Positions 41,203-52,856 of a stretch of 64,000 bases of DNA are shown piece by piece. The notes under the pieces were generated by a model. It was not told the DNA's origin. It was given only the letters and a program-made list of their open reading frames with translations, and searched no databases. Both the position numbers and the translations under genes were made by a program. The DNA is from Fistulifera solaris (lineage: Eukaryota > Bacillariophyta > Bacillariophyceae > Naviculales > Stauroneidaceae). Location of the stretch: contig AP026151.1 in NCBI GenBank assembly GCA_030295235.1, forward strand, positions 806,001 to 870,000. The letters are read 5' to 3'. Every line of letters begins with the position of its first letter. Position 1 is the first letter of the stretch.

Positions 41203-43338
41203 ATGTTACTAATAGAACGAAGAGCAATTCCGCTTTGCTTCTGCAGCTTAAAACGAAGTATACATTTCCTGGGGCTACTACAACTGACTTTTGTGCACTG
41301 CTTTCTTTGTCAACTGCCAACGAAAGGATCATCTCCTGCTCTCTCGAATCATCCATCGTGCATTAGCCTCAATAGCGTTGCTCGAAACTCCGCATCCGAT
41401 ATACTAACAATACTGCGAAACAATCAATACACGAAACGAGTCATCACGCTTCAACAGAATGACTTGCCAATTACAGCCGAAGTTTTGATAAACGGAGAAT
41501 GTTGCGTCGCGAACATCACAAAAATTCTCTTTCCTTCTCTACCTGTCGGATCAAATTTACCCGTCAATGCACAATTTGAGCTTCAGGACGGATTGAAAGT
41601 AGATGTGGGGCAAATTACGACAGTTTGGATGACGGGCAGGTCATCGAATCGATCGGCCAAGGTATCGGCACAATACAAAGAGCGCACACTCGAAGGCGTG
41701 TATCGCTCTCACGTGGGGCGCGGTCGAAAAGGGGGAATTTCGAAGCACCAATTAGCTCAATTTGGTCAAGATCCTCAATTGCAGGCTGTCCTACGGCACA
41801 TTGTGAAAGGAGGAGTAGAGCAATCGCGCGTGGCGGATTCGTTTCAGGTTCAACAACAATCTCTTCTATCGCAAAGTGAATGCGCGAGGTTACTAGCGCA
41901 AGATGCACAACTTGGAGGACGGTTTAAGCGATGGCCCTGTATTTTGCTAGCGTGCGACTTTACAAAACACAAGCCAACCCTGACCCTGATGAATGGCGGC
42001 TGGCTGGTCATGGACCAAAACGTACGATCGGTGACCGATGGACAGTTGTTTGCGCAACGTAAAAGGTGCAAACAGCTACGGATGAGCGCATGGTTCTGCG
42101 TTTGGAGTGCCTTGCCTTGGGCGAACTGCAGCAAGAACAAAAACCATTGAATGAAGTACTCGAACTGGATGTGCGGCAAGTTTTACTCGAGATGAATTTG
42201 AGTCTGGATGCCGACGGCGCCAAAGAAGCACTGTTGCAGCTGGGACTATGGACGGCAAAAGACCAAGACAGTGGGAAAGCGCAATTTTGGATGCCAGCAG
42301 TGTTGAGTGCTGCAAAAACTACATTCAAAGTTTAAAGCAAATGAATTCGCTTGCCTCGGTGAATGATGAACGGGTCGATTTGCGTCATTTGCCGTGTATT
42401 TGTGTCGACGGCCAACGTGTATCATTTCGAGACGACGGAATTGGCTTGCGATCTCGTGCTTCGACAGGACGGAGATGTTTTCCAGAGGCTTCGAAATGGG
42501 AAATTTTGATTCATATTGCGGACGTTTCTGATATTTATGTGCCAAAAGATGAAGCTACAAGTATTTTACGAGAAGCGGCGGCAAGTCGAGGGATTAGTCG
42601 ATATGATTTGCCGACAGGGCCGATTCATCTTTACCGCCCTTGGTTCTGCAGGCATTGAGTTTACGGTCAAATAAAGCCAACCGTTGTGTTACAATCTGGG
42701 TCTACGTCGACGAAAGGGATGGGCGGTTGCTTGATGCAGGCGTCGAGCGCTCATTAGTCGCTGCCCCTTACGAGTATTCGTTTAAAGAAGCAAGTCGTTT
42801 AATGGAGGAGAAAGCCACAATCAACTTGAGTAACAGTTTGGACGGCAGTATTGATGGCAAGACTAGGGCAATTCTATTGGTGACGGAAAGGATTTTGACA
42901 GCATGGAGTCAGGCGCGACAGAATCGTAGTACAGCAGCAAGGAAGCGAGAAGAGCGCATGACATCAAAAGAGACAGACTTTCATCCCGAGAATATGTTTG
43001 ATGACGGACGAGATGGATTTGTTCGTACCCGAGCACATCGATTGGTCGACTCCGCGCTCGATTTGTATTCTTATGCAGCAGCCGCTTTATTGAGACGCGC
43101 AGAAGCTCCGATTCCTCGTGCCCAAGGCGCCGGCGCAGACCGCGGAGGACGTGTTGCTACTTCGCCACTTCGACGATTTCTTGACGGCGAAGCGCAACGG
43201 CAACTCTTGGCAGTCTGTTGTGAATTTGGTGATAAATTGTCAGCCAAAGAGTGTTCCGAAGCGGGTATTCTATCCAACGAAAGACGAAACAAAGTAAATA
43301 ACGTTCGTTCCGTGCGCCAAAAGAGAAGCTTGAAATAG
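41203..43338 (+). CDS. RNB-domain exoribonuclease (RNase II/R family), probably organellar
   Basis: About 712 aa if three one-base deletions are allowed for. A 3'-5' hydrolytic exoribonuclease of the RNase II/R family. The N-terminus is hydrophobic and Cys-rich (IHFLGLLQLTFVHCFLC) and may be an organellar leader. Core: ERVDLRHLPCICVDGQRVSF then RDDGIGLRSR (active-site Asp cluster), WEILIHIADVSDIYVPKDEA (the RNB I(W)IHIADVS motif), VLQALSLRS, and late RVATSPLRRFLDG, corresponding to the TSPIRRY(x)D motif. Breaks lie in the A run near 42061-42064, the A run near 42315-42319, and a T run near 42630; each correction adds one base. Substitutions in the catalytic region make it an unusual member. 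Confidence 0.72.
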
Positions 43339-43461
43339 TAATTAATTGAAAGTAACCATTATATAAGTGTACAAAGTCTACTGACATTTCGATCCAGCAA
43401 CAGTTCAAGAGTTCGAAGGGCAATATGGAAGAAGAGGATTCGAGAAAACGCTCCGACGTGC

Positions 43462-43713
43462 CTACCCCATTCGTTTCCACATGCTGTTGCTTGTTGTTTT
43501 GTGGTCATCGTTTACACGCCGGGCTTGCATTTCTCGCATCAATGCTTCGTATTGCTGCTTTTGTTCATAAGTTGCACCGCCATCTTCATCCAAACCACGA
43601 ATTTTGTCTTTATCGGCGATGAAGGGTAAATAAATCGTTCCCACACCGACGGCAGCGAGCGTTAAGGAAACCGCCGCAACAACCATTTTCGATCCGTTGT
43701 TTCGTGCTGCCAT
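43462..43713 (-). CDS. Small single-pass membrane protein, probably mitochondrial
   Basis: An 83-aa protein, ATG 43713 (MAARNNGSKMVV). One membrane span (MVVAAVSLTLAAVGVGTIYLPF) is followed by a charged tail with a heptad-like stretch (YEQKQQYEALMREMQAR). It resembles small assembly or accessory proteins of respiratory complexes (COX-assembly-like) in shape only; no family is claimed. Frame intact. It converges on the RNB gene 123 bp away, and the locus-2 minisatellite lies just upstream. Confidence 0.6.
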   Translation of the reverse strand: MAARNNGSKMVVAAVSLTLAAVGVGTIYLPFIADKDKIRGLDEDGGATYEQKQQYEALMREMQARRVNDDHKTTSNSMWKRMG

Positions 43714-43844
43714 TCTTTTCGATGAGATGTCGACTAGTAATACTGCTGTACCTATTTCTGTTGATATACTTGTACGTGTCAAGAAAGATAATCATGAGCG
43801 AATGAATTATATTTTGCCTATTCTCTGGGTAAGTAAAAACAACA

Positions 43845-43970
43845 CGCCCCCATTTTCAGGGTACTTGAAAAACCACATTCCCACATTTTCTGGGTACGTG
43901 AAAAACCCACTTGCCCACATTTTCTAGGTACGTGAAAAACCACATTTCCACATTTTCTGGAAACGTGAAA
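43845..43970. repeat. Minisatellite, about 32-bp unit, locus 2
   Basis: About four copies of CCCACATTTTCTGG(G/A)(T/A)ACGTGAAAAACCAC, the unit found at 12653-12898, 31 kb away. It is again just upstream of a small gene (start 43713, minus strand). Confidence 0.85.
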
Positions 43971-44069
43971 TTGTGGCTCTCGCCTGGGAGGCGGAAAAGT
44001 TACGCTGCACTGTAAGCTTACAATGTACAAATACCAGGTTAAAATAAGGTTAAAAGGTTAAGCATGTTT

Positions 44070-44239
44070 TTCAGGCGTTTTTGGATGGCGACGAAGAAAT
44101 TAGTGCAAGTGAACAAGAAGAAAAGGGTGGGTCTGATAGTGATGATGATTCAAGATCAACCTCAACTAGAAGAAGCAACGGAGAAACTGAGGAAGTGGAC
44201 GGCGGTGAACACATTAATGAAGTAGATAATGTTCGTTAA
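44070..44239 (+). other. Acidic open frame, possibly a terminal exon or coding remnant
   Basis: After a TTTTTCAG acceptor-like site, 56 codons of acidic/Ser-rich sequence (DEEISASEQEEKGGSDSDDD... ending EVDNVR) run to a TAA. No upstream exon could be found. It may be the last exon of a lost gene or a fragment of a mobile element. Confidence 0.25.
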
Positions 44240-44385
44240 TAGAGAGGTGGCTCTAGCAGATGCGAGTCTATGGTGTCAGACTCTCTTCGGAGGGTCTGGC
44301 ATCGCCCGTTGGAGCCTAGTTGACGCACACACTATGTACAGGTATAACCTCTAGTTAATTACTCCGTATTATAATTATTGGATTC

Positions 44386-44870
44386 AGCACACAGATGTCT
44401 GCGTTACCTTATTTTCCACCGCATCTGGTTTGCCTCAGGATTATTAGCCGCGATCGATGATTATTATTTAGAAACCAAAGGTTGATGGAACGAATGATGC
44501 GACGCTTCTAATGTCTACGGGTATTAGGAATTCGATTATTCGAAGTGAAACATGAAACGGTAGAAAGATAAAACGCTTCCAGTGTCTACGCGTACATTAC
44601 GTAGCCGCCGTACGAAATTATCTATCGATGTAGTGGGATCCGGATATTGCGTAATCTGACACCAGCCCTTTAAAAATGGATCTACAGTACTCAGATGTCA
44701 ACGTTTCCTTATCCACCGTATTTGCATCGTATCAGGAGGCAATAACCGCCGTCGATATGAAAACAAAACGTTGATGGAACGAATGATGCAACGCTTCGAA
44801 AGGTTACGTACTAGTAGGTTTCACGTAGCTCTCGTAGGGAAATTTATCGACAGATGGGCACCCGGATTAG
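44386..44870. repeat. Two diverged tandem copies of a roughly 289-bp sequence
   Basis: Shared blocks: CAGATGTC then CTTATCCACCG, a CGTCGAT block, and GTTGATGGAACGAATGATGC (44481 and 44770). Copies differ widely, so the duplication is old. No coding content recognised. Confidence 0.6.
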
Positions 44871-45150
44871 ACATGTGACTTCTCCACTGCTGACGTCCAC
44901 TTCACTGCCGTGAGGAAATTTCACTTCCTCTTCACTTCACTGCCGAGCCAAAAGGGTTCACTGCCATGTACCACACCTAGGTAAAGCTACGTGGGAAGTC
45001 AAAACCCTAGTGCACTTGAGGCAGTCCCTAGAGTAAGTGACTGACAAGAGTACAGTTTAGCACATACTATACTCAGTGCGACACGGGAGTGATTTCACTT
45101 CCACTTCACTGCCAAGAGTTTGCCTTGGAAGTCACTTCAATGTCGTTCTC
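44865..45150. repeat. CACTTCACTGCC-rich dispersed element
   Basis: GGATTAGACATGTGACTTC at the left and TTGCCTTGGAAGTCACTTCA at the right, with several CACTTCACTGCC repeats between. Parts recur at 25597-25665 in a shorter form with the right piece inverted. The GTGACTTC ends are inverted relative to each other, suggesting a non-autonomous element, but no target-site duplication was found. Confidence 0.4.
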
Positions 45151-45154
45151 TTCT

Positions 45155-46800
45155 TTGGTAGTGACTGGAATTTAGTCGCGATCGCGTTCAACCTACATTT
45201 TACCGTTATAGTGAAAATGGCAGACGACGATACGGATGCTTTTCGACGCAACTAGTTGCGTTTCGAATGAAGATGGTAGTTAGTTCATTTATTGGTATTT
45301 TTATGGCATTTGATTATAGACTTCGTGCTTTTGTTTGTGGACAACTTTGGTGCTCTCATTGCTTCGGTGGCTTTTCAAGGACTAATTTTAGTCGCGATCG
45401 CGTACAACCAACACTCTACCATTATAGTGAAAATAGCAGTCCACGATACGGATGCCTTTCGGCGCATATACTTGCGTTTCGAATGAAGATGAAAGTTCGT
45501 TCATTTATTGGTTTTTCCATTGTATTTGATTATAGACTCCGTGCTTTTTTGTGGACAACTTTGGTGCTCTCATTGCTTCGGTGGCGTTTCAAGTGACGGA
45601 AATTTAGTTGCGATCGCGTTCAACCTACACTTTACCATAATAGTGAAAATGGCAGTCGACGATACGGATGCCTTTCGGCGCATATACTTGCGTTTCGAAT
45701 GAAGATGAAAGTTCATTCATTTATTGGTATTTCCATTGTATTTGATTATAGACTTCGCGCATTTGTTTGTGGACAACTTTGGTGGCGTTTTTAATAAAAA
45801 TGTCTTTCTCTCCTGTGGTAGTGACTGGAAAGGAATTTAGTCGCGATCGCGTACAAGCAACACTTTACCATTATAGTGAAAATAGCAGTCGACGATACGG
45901 ATGCCTTTCGACGCAAATACAGTAGTTGCGTTTCGAATGAAGATGATAGTTAGTTCATTTATTGGTATTTCCATGACATTAAATCATACACTTTGCGCAT
46001 TTGTTTGTGGACAACTTTGGTGGCGTTTTTCAATATCGTTTCCTTGTGTTGATAGTGACACCAACACTCTACCATCATAGTGAAAATGGCAGTCGACGAT
46101 ACGGATGCTTTTCGACGCATATACTTGCGTTTCGAATGAAGATTAGTTCATTTATTGGAATTTCCATTGTATTTCATAAAGACTTCGCGCTTTTTTGTCG
46201 ACAACTTCGGTGGCGTTTTTTTAAAAAATAAAAATGTCGTTCTCTTCTTTGGTAGTGACTGGAACTTAGTCGCGATCGCGTACAAGCAACACTTTACCAT
46301 TATAGTGAAAATAGCAGTCGACGATACGGATGCCTTTCGACGCAAATAGTTGCGTTTCGAATGAAGATGACAGTTAATTCATTTATTGGTATTTCCATGA
46401 CATTAAATCATACACTTTGCGCATTTGTTTGTGGACAACTTTGGTGGCGTTTTTCAATATCGTTTCCTTATGTTGATAGTGACTGAAATTTAGTCGCGAT
46501 CGCGTACAACCAACACTCTACCATCATAGTGAAAATGGCAGTCGACGATACGGATGCTTTTCGACGCATATACTTGCGTTTCGAATGAAGATGACAGTTA
46601 GACTAGTTGTTAGTTCATATTTCATCTATTGGTATTTCCATGGCATTCGATTATAGACTTCGCGCGATTGTTTGTGGACAACTTTGGTGCTCTCATTGCT
46701 TCAGTGGCGTTTCAAGGACTGAATTTTAGTCGCGATCGCGTACAACCGACACTTTACCACTATAGTGAAAATGGCATTCGACGATGCGATACGGATGCAG
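45155..46800 (+). repeat. Satellite array, about eight copies of a roughly 222-bp unit
   Basis: The anchor GTCGCGATCGCG recurs near 45174, 45391, 45607, 45840, 46269, 46492 and 46729 (one copy near 46062 has lost it). Unit order: GTGACTGGAATTTAGTCGCG, CAACCAACACTTTACCA, TATAGTGAAAATGGCAGTCG, TGCGTTTCGAATGAAGATGA, CATTTATTGGTATTTCCATG, TGTGGACAACTTTGGTGGCG. Copies differ by small indels. Open frames across it have no support as genes. Confidence 0.9.
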
Positions 46801-46997
46801 GGTACATACAGGAACGATCCGAATATCATCGCATCGATTACTCGCTTGCATTTTATGAATGAATAATAATACCATCACCGCACTTCAAATGTTACATAGC
46901 ATGCTAAAGTTTATTCCCTATTATCTGTTGAGCTTGTGTTCATCATACGCTCGAGCTTTACGCGTTTTCAGACGGCAAAGGAATCGCCTTCGGATCA

Positions 46998-47825
46998 TCA
47001 TTTACGTTCAACAAATTCGTTCCGGTTTCTCGCCATTATGCGCTGTTGTTTCATGCTTCTGAACGCCCATTTCAAAGCAACCAAAGATATAAAAAAGACG
47101 AAACTCTGACGTGAATACATTATCACTTCCAATCCGAAAGCGACACACACCCAGGGAAACAAGAGCAATAATAACCAAAAATTGAAACAGGCGAAATGCT
47201 CCAAGTAGCGATCGGGGGAAATCATGACCCAAGGCGTCAAGTAGAGGACCAAAACACGATACGGTGCCATTAATAGATGCAATAGTTCCGGATACAAGTG
47301 CATGGGTGTATCGGGATAACACGAGGCTTCAATTCCATTCACAATCAAGTCTCCGGTCCGCGTCAAAGGCGCAAAGCGACCTTGTCGTGTTACCGTTTCG
47401 TGCTCTTGCTGAACCGGCAAACGTCGTCCTTGGTCCGATATCAAGGTAGTCTGCACCTTTTCAGCAGCAAGAGGGCGCTTGACGTTGCCTTGATAAATAA
47501 ATAGAAGCTGCGACGGTGTCACTTCCAACATGACAGTGTTGTTTCGATGCATCATGGAAAAGGAAAGAAAGTCCGTCGGCTCGTTCCAGGTCGCGACGGC
47601 ATATACTCGAGTAAACGAACTACCGTGCTTGCCACGAACTTGCACGAAATCGCCGCTGCGCAATTCATTCAAGGGGATGATACCCCGACCCCGAATCTGC
47701 ACAGTATCGTGTCCCGAGAATCCCATGGGTTTGACATCACAACCCGGTGGACCATGAAAGACCCACACGAACCATAGTGCCGAGAGAGCAAAGTAATTGA
47801 TTAATACAAAGGAACGGGACAGCAT
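46998..47825 (-). CDS. Membrane-anchored Hedgehog-type Hint domain protein without catalytic residues
   Basis: A 275-aa protein, ATG 47825, intact frame. N-terminal signal anchor (FVLINYFALSALWFVWVFHG), then a Hint (Hog) domain: MGFSGHDTVQIRGRGIIPLNELRSGDFVQV shows the family's start-block, strand-and-GD pattern; VTPSQLLFI is the TxxH block; FAPLTRTGDLIVNGIEASCY is the strongly conserved C-terminal block. Two to three further hydrophobic segments (WLLLLLFPWVCVAFGLEVIM, FVFFISLVALKWAF) follow. The nucleophilic Cys of block A is Gly, and the TxxH His is Gln, so protein splicing or cholesterol-type autoprocessing is not expected. Family function is autoproteolysis; here a structural or binding role is inferred. 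Confidence 0.8.
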   Translation of the reverse strand: MLSRSFVLINYFALSALWFVWVFHGPPGCDVKPMGFSGHDTVQIRGRGIIPLNELRSGDFVQVRGKHGSSFTRVYAVATWNEPTDFLSFSMMHRNNTVMLEVTPSQLLFIYQGNVKRPLAAEKVQTTLISDQGRRLPVQQEHETVTRQGRFAPLTRTGDLIVNGIEASCYPDTPMHLYPELLHLLMAPYRVLVLYLTPWVMISPDRYLEHFACFNFWLLLLLFPWVCVAFGLEVIMYSRQSFVFFISLVALKWAFRSMKQQRIMARNRNEFVERK

Positions 47826-48021
47826 GGTGTATGGTTGTGAATCAAAGTCTATTGAGAAAATACGATCGCGGATGTTTGTGAGAATGAGAAGGAAGCTCGA
47901 TACGAAAAAGGACTTGATTGGATCGAGTTCTCATTCTACGTCATTTCGGAACGCCTTCGCAAAATGTACGGAGTAATTCTTATCTAGACGAGCTGACTGT
48001 TGTTTATAAATACCTTTATCG

Positions 48022-48975
48022 TTACAGCATTCCACCTTCCAGTTCCACAAAATCCTTAGCTTTTTGTTCGGCTTTTTTCTTTCTCTAGTTGTTCCTCCAG
48101 CAGCTTTGCGTCCTCGGAATCTTTCGATGGCTCACTGACTTTCGGTGGCTCTTCCATCTTTTTCAATAGGTCGTCATACGGAGCTTCGGCTCGTTCATTG
48201 TCTTTTGTATCCGATTTAGAAGTCACATCTTTGGCGATAGTTTTTTCGTCGTCTTTATTAGTGACGTCCTTCTTCTCGGATGCGCTTTCCTCTATCTTTT
48301 CCACCTTTTCCTCTGTTTTGCTCTTGGATTCTTCCTCTTGCTTTACTTCGTCTTTTGATGATTCAACTTTTGCTTCAACTTTCGGCTCGTCTACTTTCGC
48401 TTCGAGTTTCGGTTCGACTTTTGTTTCTTTGGCGACTTCTAGCACATTTACTGGCTTAGAGTCTGCTGTAGCAAACACAGGTTCTGGAACCGGCGATGAG
48501 AAAAACACCAATTGGAACGCCAGCACAAACGCAAAGGAGAGTACTCCAGCAATCGATGATAACTATCCCCAAAAAGTGGTTGAATTGTGAGTCAGAAGAT
48601 CTTCCGTGGAGAGGATCAAGACCAACATACCTTCGCAATAATCTCGAGTGCTTCCACTCGAGATTTACGTACCTTGATTGCTTCTTCAACTTTGACAAGG
48701 CGTTGCTTGGCATCTTCCAAAAACTTTTGACTCGTCTCAATTTCGAGTTGCAATTCATTTCGATCGTTAATGGCCGATGCTCGTACAACGAGAGCGGCAA
48801 CGGGTACTAAAAACAGACCAAAGTCGAGAGGACCGAGTTGTCCCAGAGTAGCGATTTCATTGGCGGCATGTAAGCAAGAAGATCGAGGTTTCGAGTGAAA
48901 CGTGAAAGGCTTCGATACTTGAAATGCCGATACCGACACAGTCGTCAGAAGAAAAAGTAGAGAAGGAAGCCGCAT
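48022..48975 (-). CDS. Plastid-targeted membrane protein with acidic/basic coiled tail, unknown
   Basis: About 294 aa. Exon 1 is 48975-48631; the intron 48630-48563 (68 bp); exon 2 48562-48022. Leader MRLPSLLFLLTTVSVSAFQ has an ASAF-like signal cleavage (VSAF) followed by a Ser/Lys/Arg transit segment, typical of diatom plastid proteins. The mature part has a hydrophobic span (FGLFLVPVAALVVRASAIN), a coiled coil (LQLEIETSQKFLEDAKQRLV...), a second span (SSIAGVLSFAFVLAFQLVFF) and a Lys/Glu-rich region of about 130 aa. Correcting one extra A near 48073-48078 turns the tail from SRTKS into KAEQKAKDFVELEGGML and moves the stop to 48022. No function recognised. Confidence 0.68.
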
Positions 48976-49544
48976 TATCAGACTCGATACAATCAAAAAT
49001 AGATAGCGAAGCTAGTATATCGCTCAAACCTCGACTGTTATGCTTTCACTGGATATTATTTTTGAATTCGGTTTCATTGCAACAATCGGCACGCACTTTC
49101 ATTTGCGTCTCATATGTTTTTGGGCGGCGGAGGATCTTACGCGTTGAAAGTCGTAACGGTTTTAAACACTTGACTGTGAACGTTTGTGTAGTAACGTCAC
49201 CAAATGCCATCCATGACTGACGCAAGTCTACGTAAGGCAACTATGACGACTCACTAAGGACTCCATTTCTCCAAGACTGCGATCAATGAGACAAATAAAT
49301 AATGCGAGAAATATCATCATCCCGACGATGATCGCATGCGATGCGAGACGAAAGCATCGACAAGATGATTATAAGCTTTAAGTGAAAGGCCTTTGAAATG
49401 AACTCAGAACTTATAAGAAAAAGCAAGCTGAAATACAAAACGTGGATAATGATAAGCGCTTGTGTGCGAGAAAACTATGTAAACGAATAAAAATAAAAAT
49501 GAATGCAACAATTTTTCGGAAGAACGATGCTCCGACTTGTCAGC
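48976..49544. other. Intergenic, nothing recognised
   Basis: About 570 bp between the plastid protein and cyclase-PDE gene A; no supportable gene. Confidence 0.5.
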
Positions 49545-52500
49545 CTAAGCATACTTTGCCAAGAACTTCTGCACAATTTCTTCGCCCTTCTTCTCCCATT
49601 CAGCGCGATTGTTCGTGGCATAATTCAAGTATTCATCGCTTGAAACACCAAACACGCCGCATTCTTTCAACTTCTTCGTCAGGGGAATGATGTAATTATC
49701 AAAGAATCCTAGCTCGCCCTTGTACCAGTTTACGGAAGGATCGTTCTCCAAGAGGCCGGCTTTGTATCCCAGGTACATTTCTTCAAAGAGACGTTCATTC
49801 CATTTCTGGTAGACGTGCCAGTGTTGCATGGTGTGAGAGACGTCACTGGCTTGGATCAAATGCTCAATCACGATGGTGGCCTTGCGGTGGATTTGCGTAT
49901 CGACTTCTTCGTTCGAATCGGGATTGTGAAAGGCGTCGGCCCAGCGCTTCTTGCGCATGGCCCCCAAGTCCTTGTCGAAAATATCGGTCGCCATAACGGA
50001 GTTAACAACGAGCTGGCGTAAGCGACGGAGGTCGCCTTCCGTCTTGAAGAGACACGCCCGTAGATTGCTAAAGGCGGAATCCATGAGAATGTGCCATGCA
50101 AGATCGACCGAGTTCTGCTCCGCAACGCTCTGATTGTTGTACGCTGCCGCCATAGTGGGGTCTTGCTTAATCAACACAAAATTGGGAATACCGCGGTGGT
50201 CGACATCGTGAATGAGTGCGGCAAACACGAGGGCGAATTGCGTCAACGGATCGGACGTGATACCGTACGTCTTGTCAGCGGCTCCGTCGGTCTCTCGGCC
50301 CTTTTCAATGCGTGATAGCAGCTTGGTGACCGACATGGTGACATGCGAAGCGTGCTCGAAGCAGTGGAAGGGATTGGTATGATACATCTTGGAGAGAACA
50401 GTAACGAGACTGCGAACTTCCTCTACTACGATTGGATCGAGCTCGACCGTGTTGGTATCCTGCGACGCTGTGTGAAGATGCTCATCGGCGGGCATAACGA
50501 TGATTTCGGCGATTTCTCCAATGACGTTGGTAGTATCGCGCCCGATTGACTGTTCAGCCGCGCGGACGCGTCGTTCATCGGAGAATGATTTAGGCAACGA
50601 GTTGGCTGCTTGACGCTTGAGAACAAGTTTCTTGAGGAGATTGACGAGGATATCGCAGTTCCAGTCTATGAGGCGATCGATCTTTCTCTGTTCTAGATCA
50701 ATCTCGACCTTGGGGTGCTCACCGTCTTGCTCTACGATAGATGCCGACAATTGTTTATTTTCTTTGTTGGGATTGATCTTGAGCCAGTATGTTTGGATGG
50801 CGCCCTTGCCTTTGGCCACGATGAGATCGTCACGAAGTTCCAACCAGTCTTCTTTGCCGCCCTCCTTGAGCAACTGAGCTGTTTCAGGGGAGACATGGAT
50901 TTTCTTCCCCTTTCCTGAGGTTTCGATGCGCGATGTTGTGTTCATGGTATCACCAAACAGCTGTAATCGCGCTCGTTCGCCGCGAAGCACACCGGCAGTT
51001 ACCGGACCACTGTGTAAACCGCAACGCAACGAAAGCTCACCGGTATCTGGTCCCAGCTTGAGTTCTAGACTCTCAGTGACTTCTTTCATTTTCTTCTGAC
51101 ACTTTTGCGCAAACACGGCCATCAAGATGGCGTGATCATCTCGTGGCTCTGGCATTCCTGCCACGGCGACGTAACAATCTCCTACGGTCTCGACCTTGAA
51201 GACGTCCATCTTGCGCGCCACCTTGTCGAACTCGCTGAATATGGCCTCGAGCAGCTGAAAGACTTGAGTTGGTTCTCGGACACTGCTCCATGCAGTGAAC
51301 CCAACGATGTCCATGAAGGAAACGGTCGTTGCAACGTACAAATCAGCCACGGGCTTGGAGCCGAATGCAGTACTTTGGGTCGGTGCATTGTTTTCTTCCA
51401 TCAGATTGGAGTAGTCGACTTGCTTGGTTGTTTTAGTCTTTTGAGTGCCTCAATGTCCCCGCCGTTTTTCAACAGCTGGGCCTGAATACTCTTGGGGAAC
51501 ATTGCCGAGACGATCTTGTTCGTTTTCTGGACCCGCATTGCGAGCTTTGTCTGTCTCTTTTTTACGTTCATATCCCAACAAACGAAAGCAAACGCCGTCA
51601 TGATGAAGATGGCGATGCATCCCACGCTGAATAACAACGGTGCATTCGTCAAGTACTCATCCTCGAATTCCTGGGTTGGGTAAAGGCGGAGTGTGTAGAC
51701 GCAAAGCTTGCTTTCGTCGAGTTGAAGCCGGCGAGACTCATCCGTGGGTTGCTCGGAAAAGCGCGAATTGACAAAAGGAACGTGCTTGCCGAGATAATCA
51801 AACTTGTGGTCATGACGGTCTCCTTCTCCAATGTAATGAACCTCTTCGCCCGAAATGTCGAAGGTGTACGCATCGCCACAGGAGTTCTCTACAACACACG
51901 TCATAGGATAAGGTGTGTGCAGTATATCACCGAGAAAGAGTTCCCAAGTGAATACCGAGACAAAATATCCAACAACATTGGCTTGCAGTTGCAGGGTATC
52001 GTTGATGGGCTGAACAATGAAGCTGTGCGGATGATCGGCGATCACTCCCGGGAGCGATGTTGTTCCCAAGTCCTTCGCCAGTGTCGTCGTGATCTCGGAA
52101 ACAACAACGTCGATGTACACTTCAGAAACTTCTGCCGCGTGTCGAAATGCGTCTACAGACCGAAGGTCGAAGTTCATGACCGTTTTATCGGTCACAGGTG
52201 GAGATAACTGCCACATCGGATTATAGGGTCCTTCGGATACGCTGGTGATTACGTTTCCCTCGCCGTCGTGCAACTGGTTTGCAATTCCCGACTCGCTTTG
52301 AGAGTATTGCTCCCACGCTTCCACATCGTCGACGTTCGGCGTGAAGATGACGAGTTCCGTGTGACTGAGAGATCGAAATGCCTCGCCCTGTTCTTGGAAG
52401 TACGGAATGGTCACTTGGGGCCACTGGGCTTGAGTAGCAGTTAACACTGATGTTGTCGAAGTGGTCATCTCGTGCATTTCACCAAGAAGCTCATTGAACT

Positions 52501-52856
52501 TTCGTTGCGAGAGACGGACGAGCTCGTCAGATAGAATGTGAAACTTTTTCATGATGTTGTGTTAGAAGCTGAAAGTAAACATACTTCATCTCAGGGCACG
52601 ACGAGATGCTTACCTCTCCCTCGAAGTGTTTCTCTTCTTCATTTCGGAAAGCGAAGTAACAGACAGTGGATAACGTAGCAGCGCTGATCAGCAACGTCAA
52701 AGCGACGCAGTAACGACTGTAACGAACAAGCTTATCTTCCGCCGCAAGCTCTTCCGGTGTCTTGTTGCTTGAATAGGTCACTCCGGAAGTGTTGCTGATG
52801 CTTGCATCCTTCCCACTGCTGTTGTTGGATGACGAATGATTGGAAGAATCTGTCAT
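49545..52856 (-). CDS. Transmembrane guanylate cyclase-phosphodiesterase fusion, copy A
   Basis: About 1080 aa. Exon 1 (52856-52614) holds a cytosolic Ser/Asn-rich tail and one span (YCVALTLLISAATLSTVCYF); the intron is 52613-52544; exon 2 (52543-49545) carries an outside sensor domain of about 330 aa, a second span (SVGCIAIFIMTAFAFVCWDM), a class III cyclase (SFMDIVGFTAW with the first metal Asp, KVETVGDCYVA with the second, LFGDTMNTTSRIETSG) and a PDEase I domain (HCFEHASHV, HDVDHRG, FDKDLGAMRKKRW, SDVSHTMQHWH). The VET residue favours GTP over ATP. One A is missing near 51432 between sensor/span and cyclase; the same defect is in copy B. Makes and degrades cGMP, presumably in response to an outside signal. 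Confidence 0.88.

Noticed and set aside
45267-46350. Repetitive open frames across the 222-bp satellite
   Set aside because: Frames shift between units with indels, and the same peptide is not kept; a by-product of tandem repetition.
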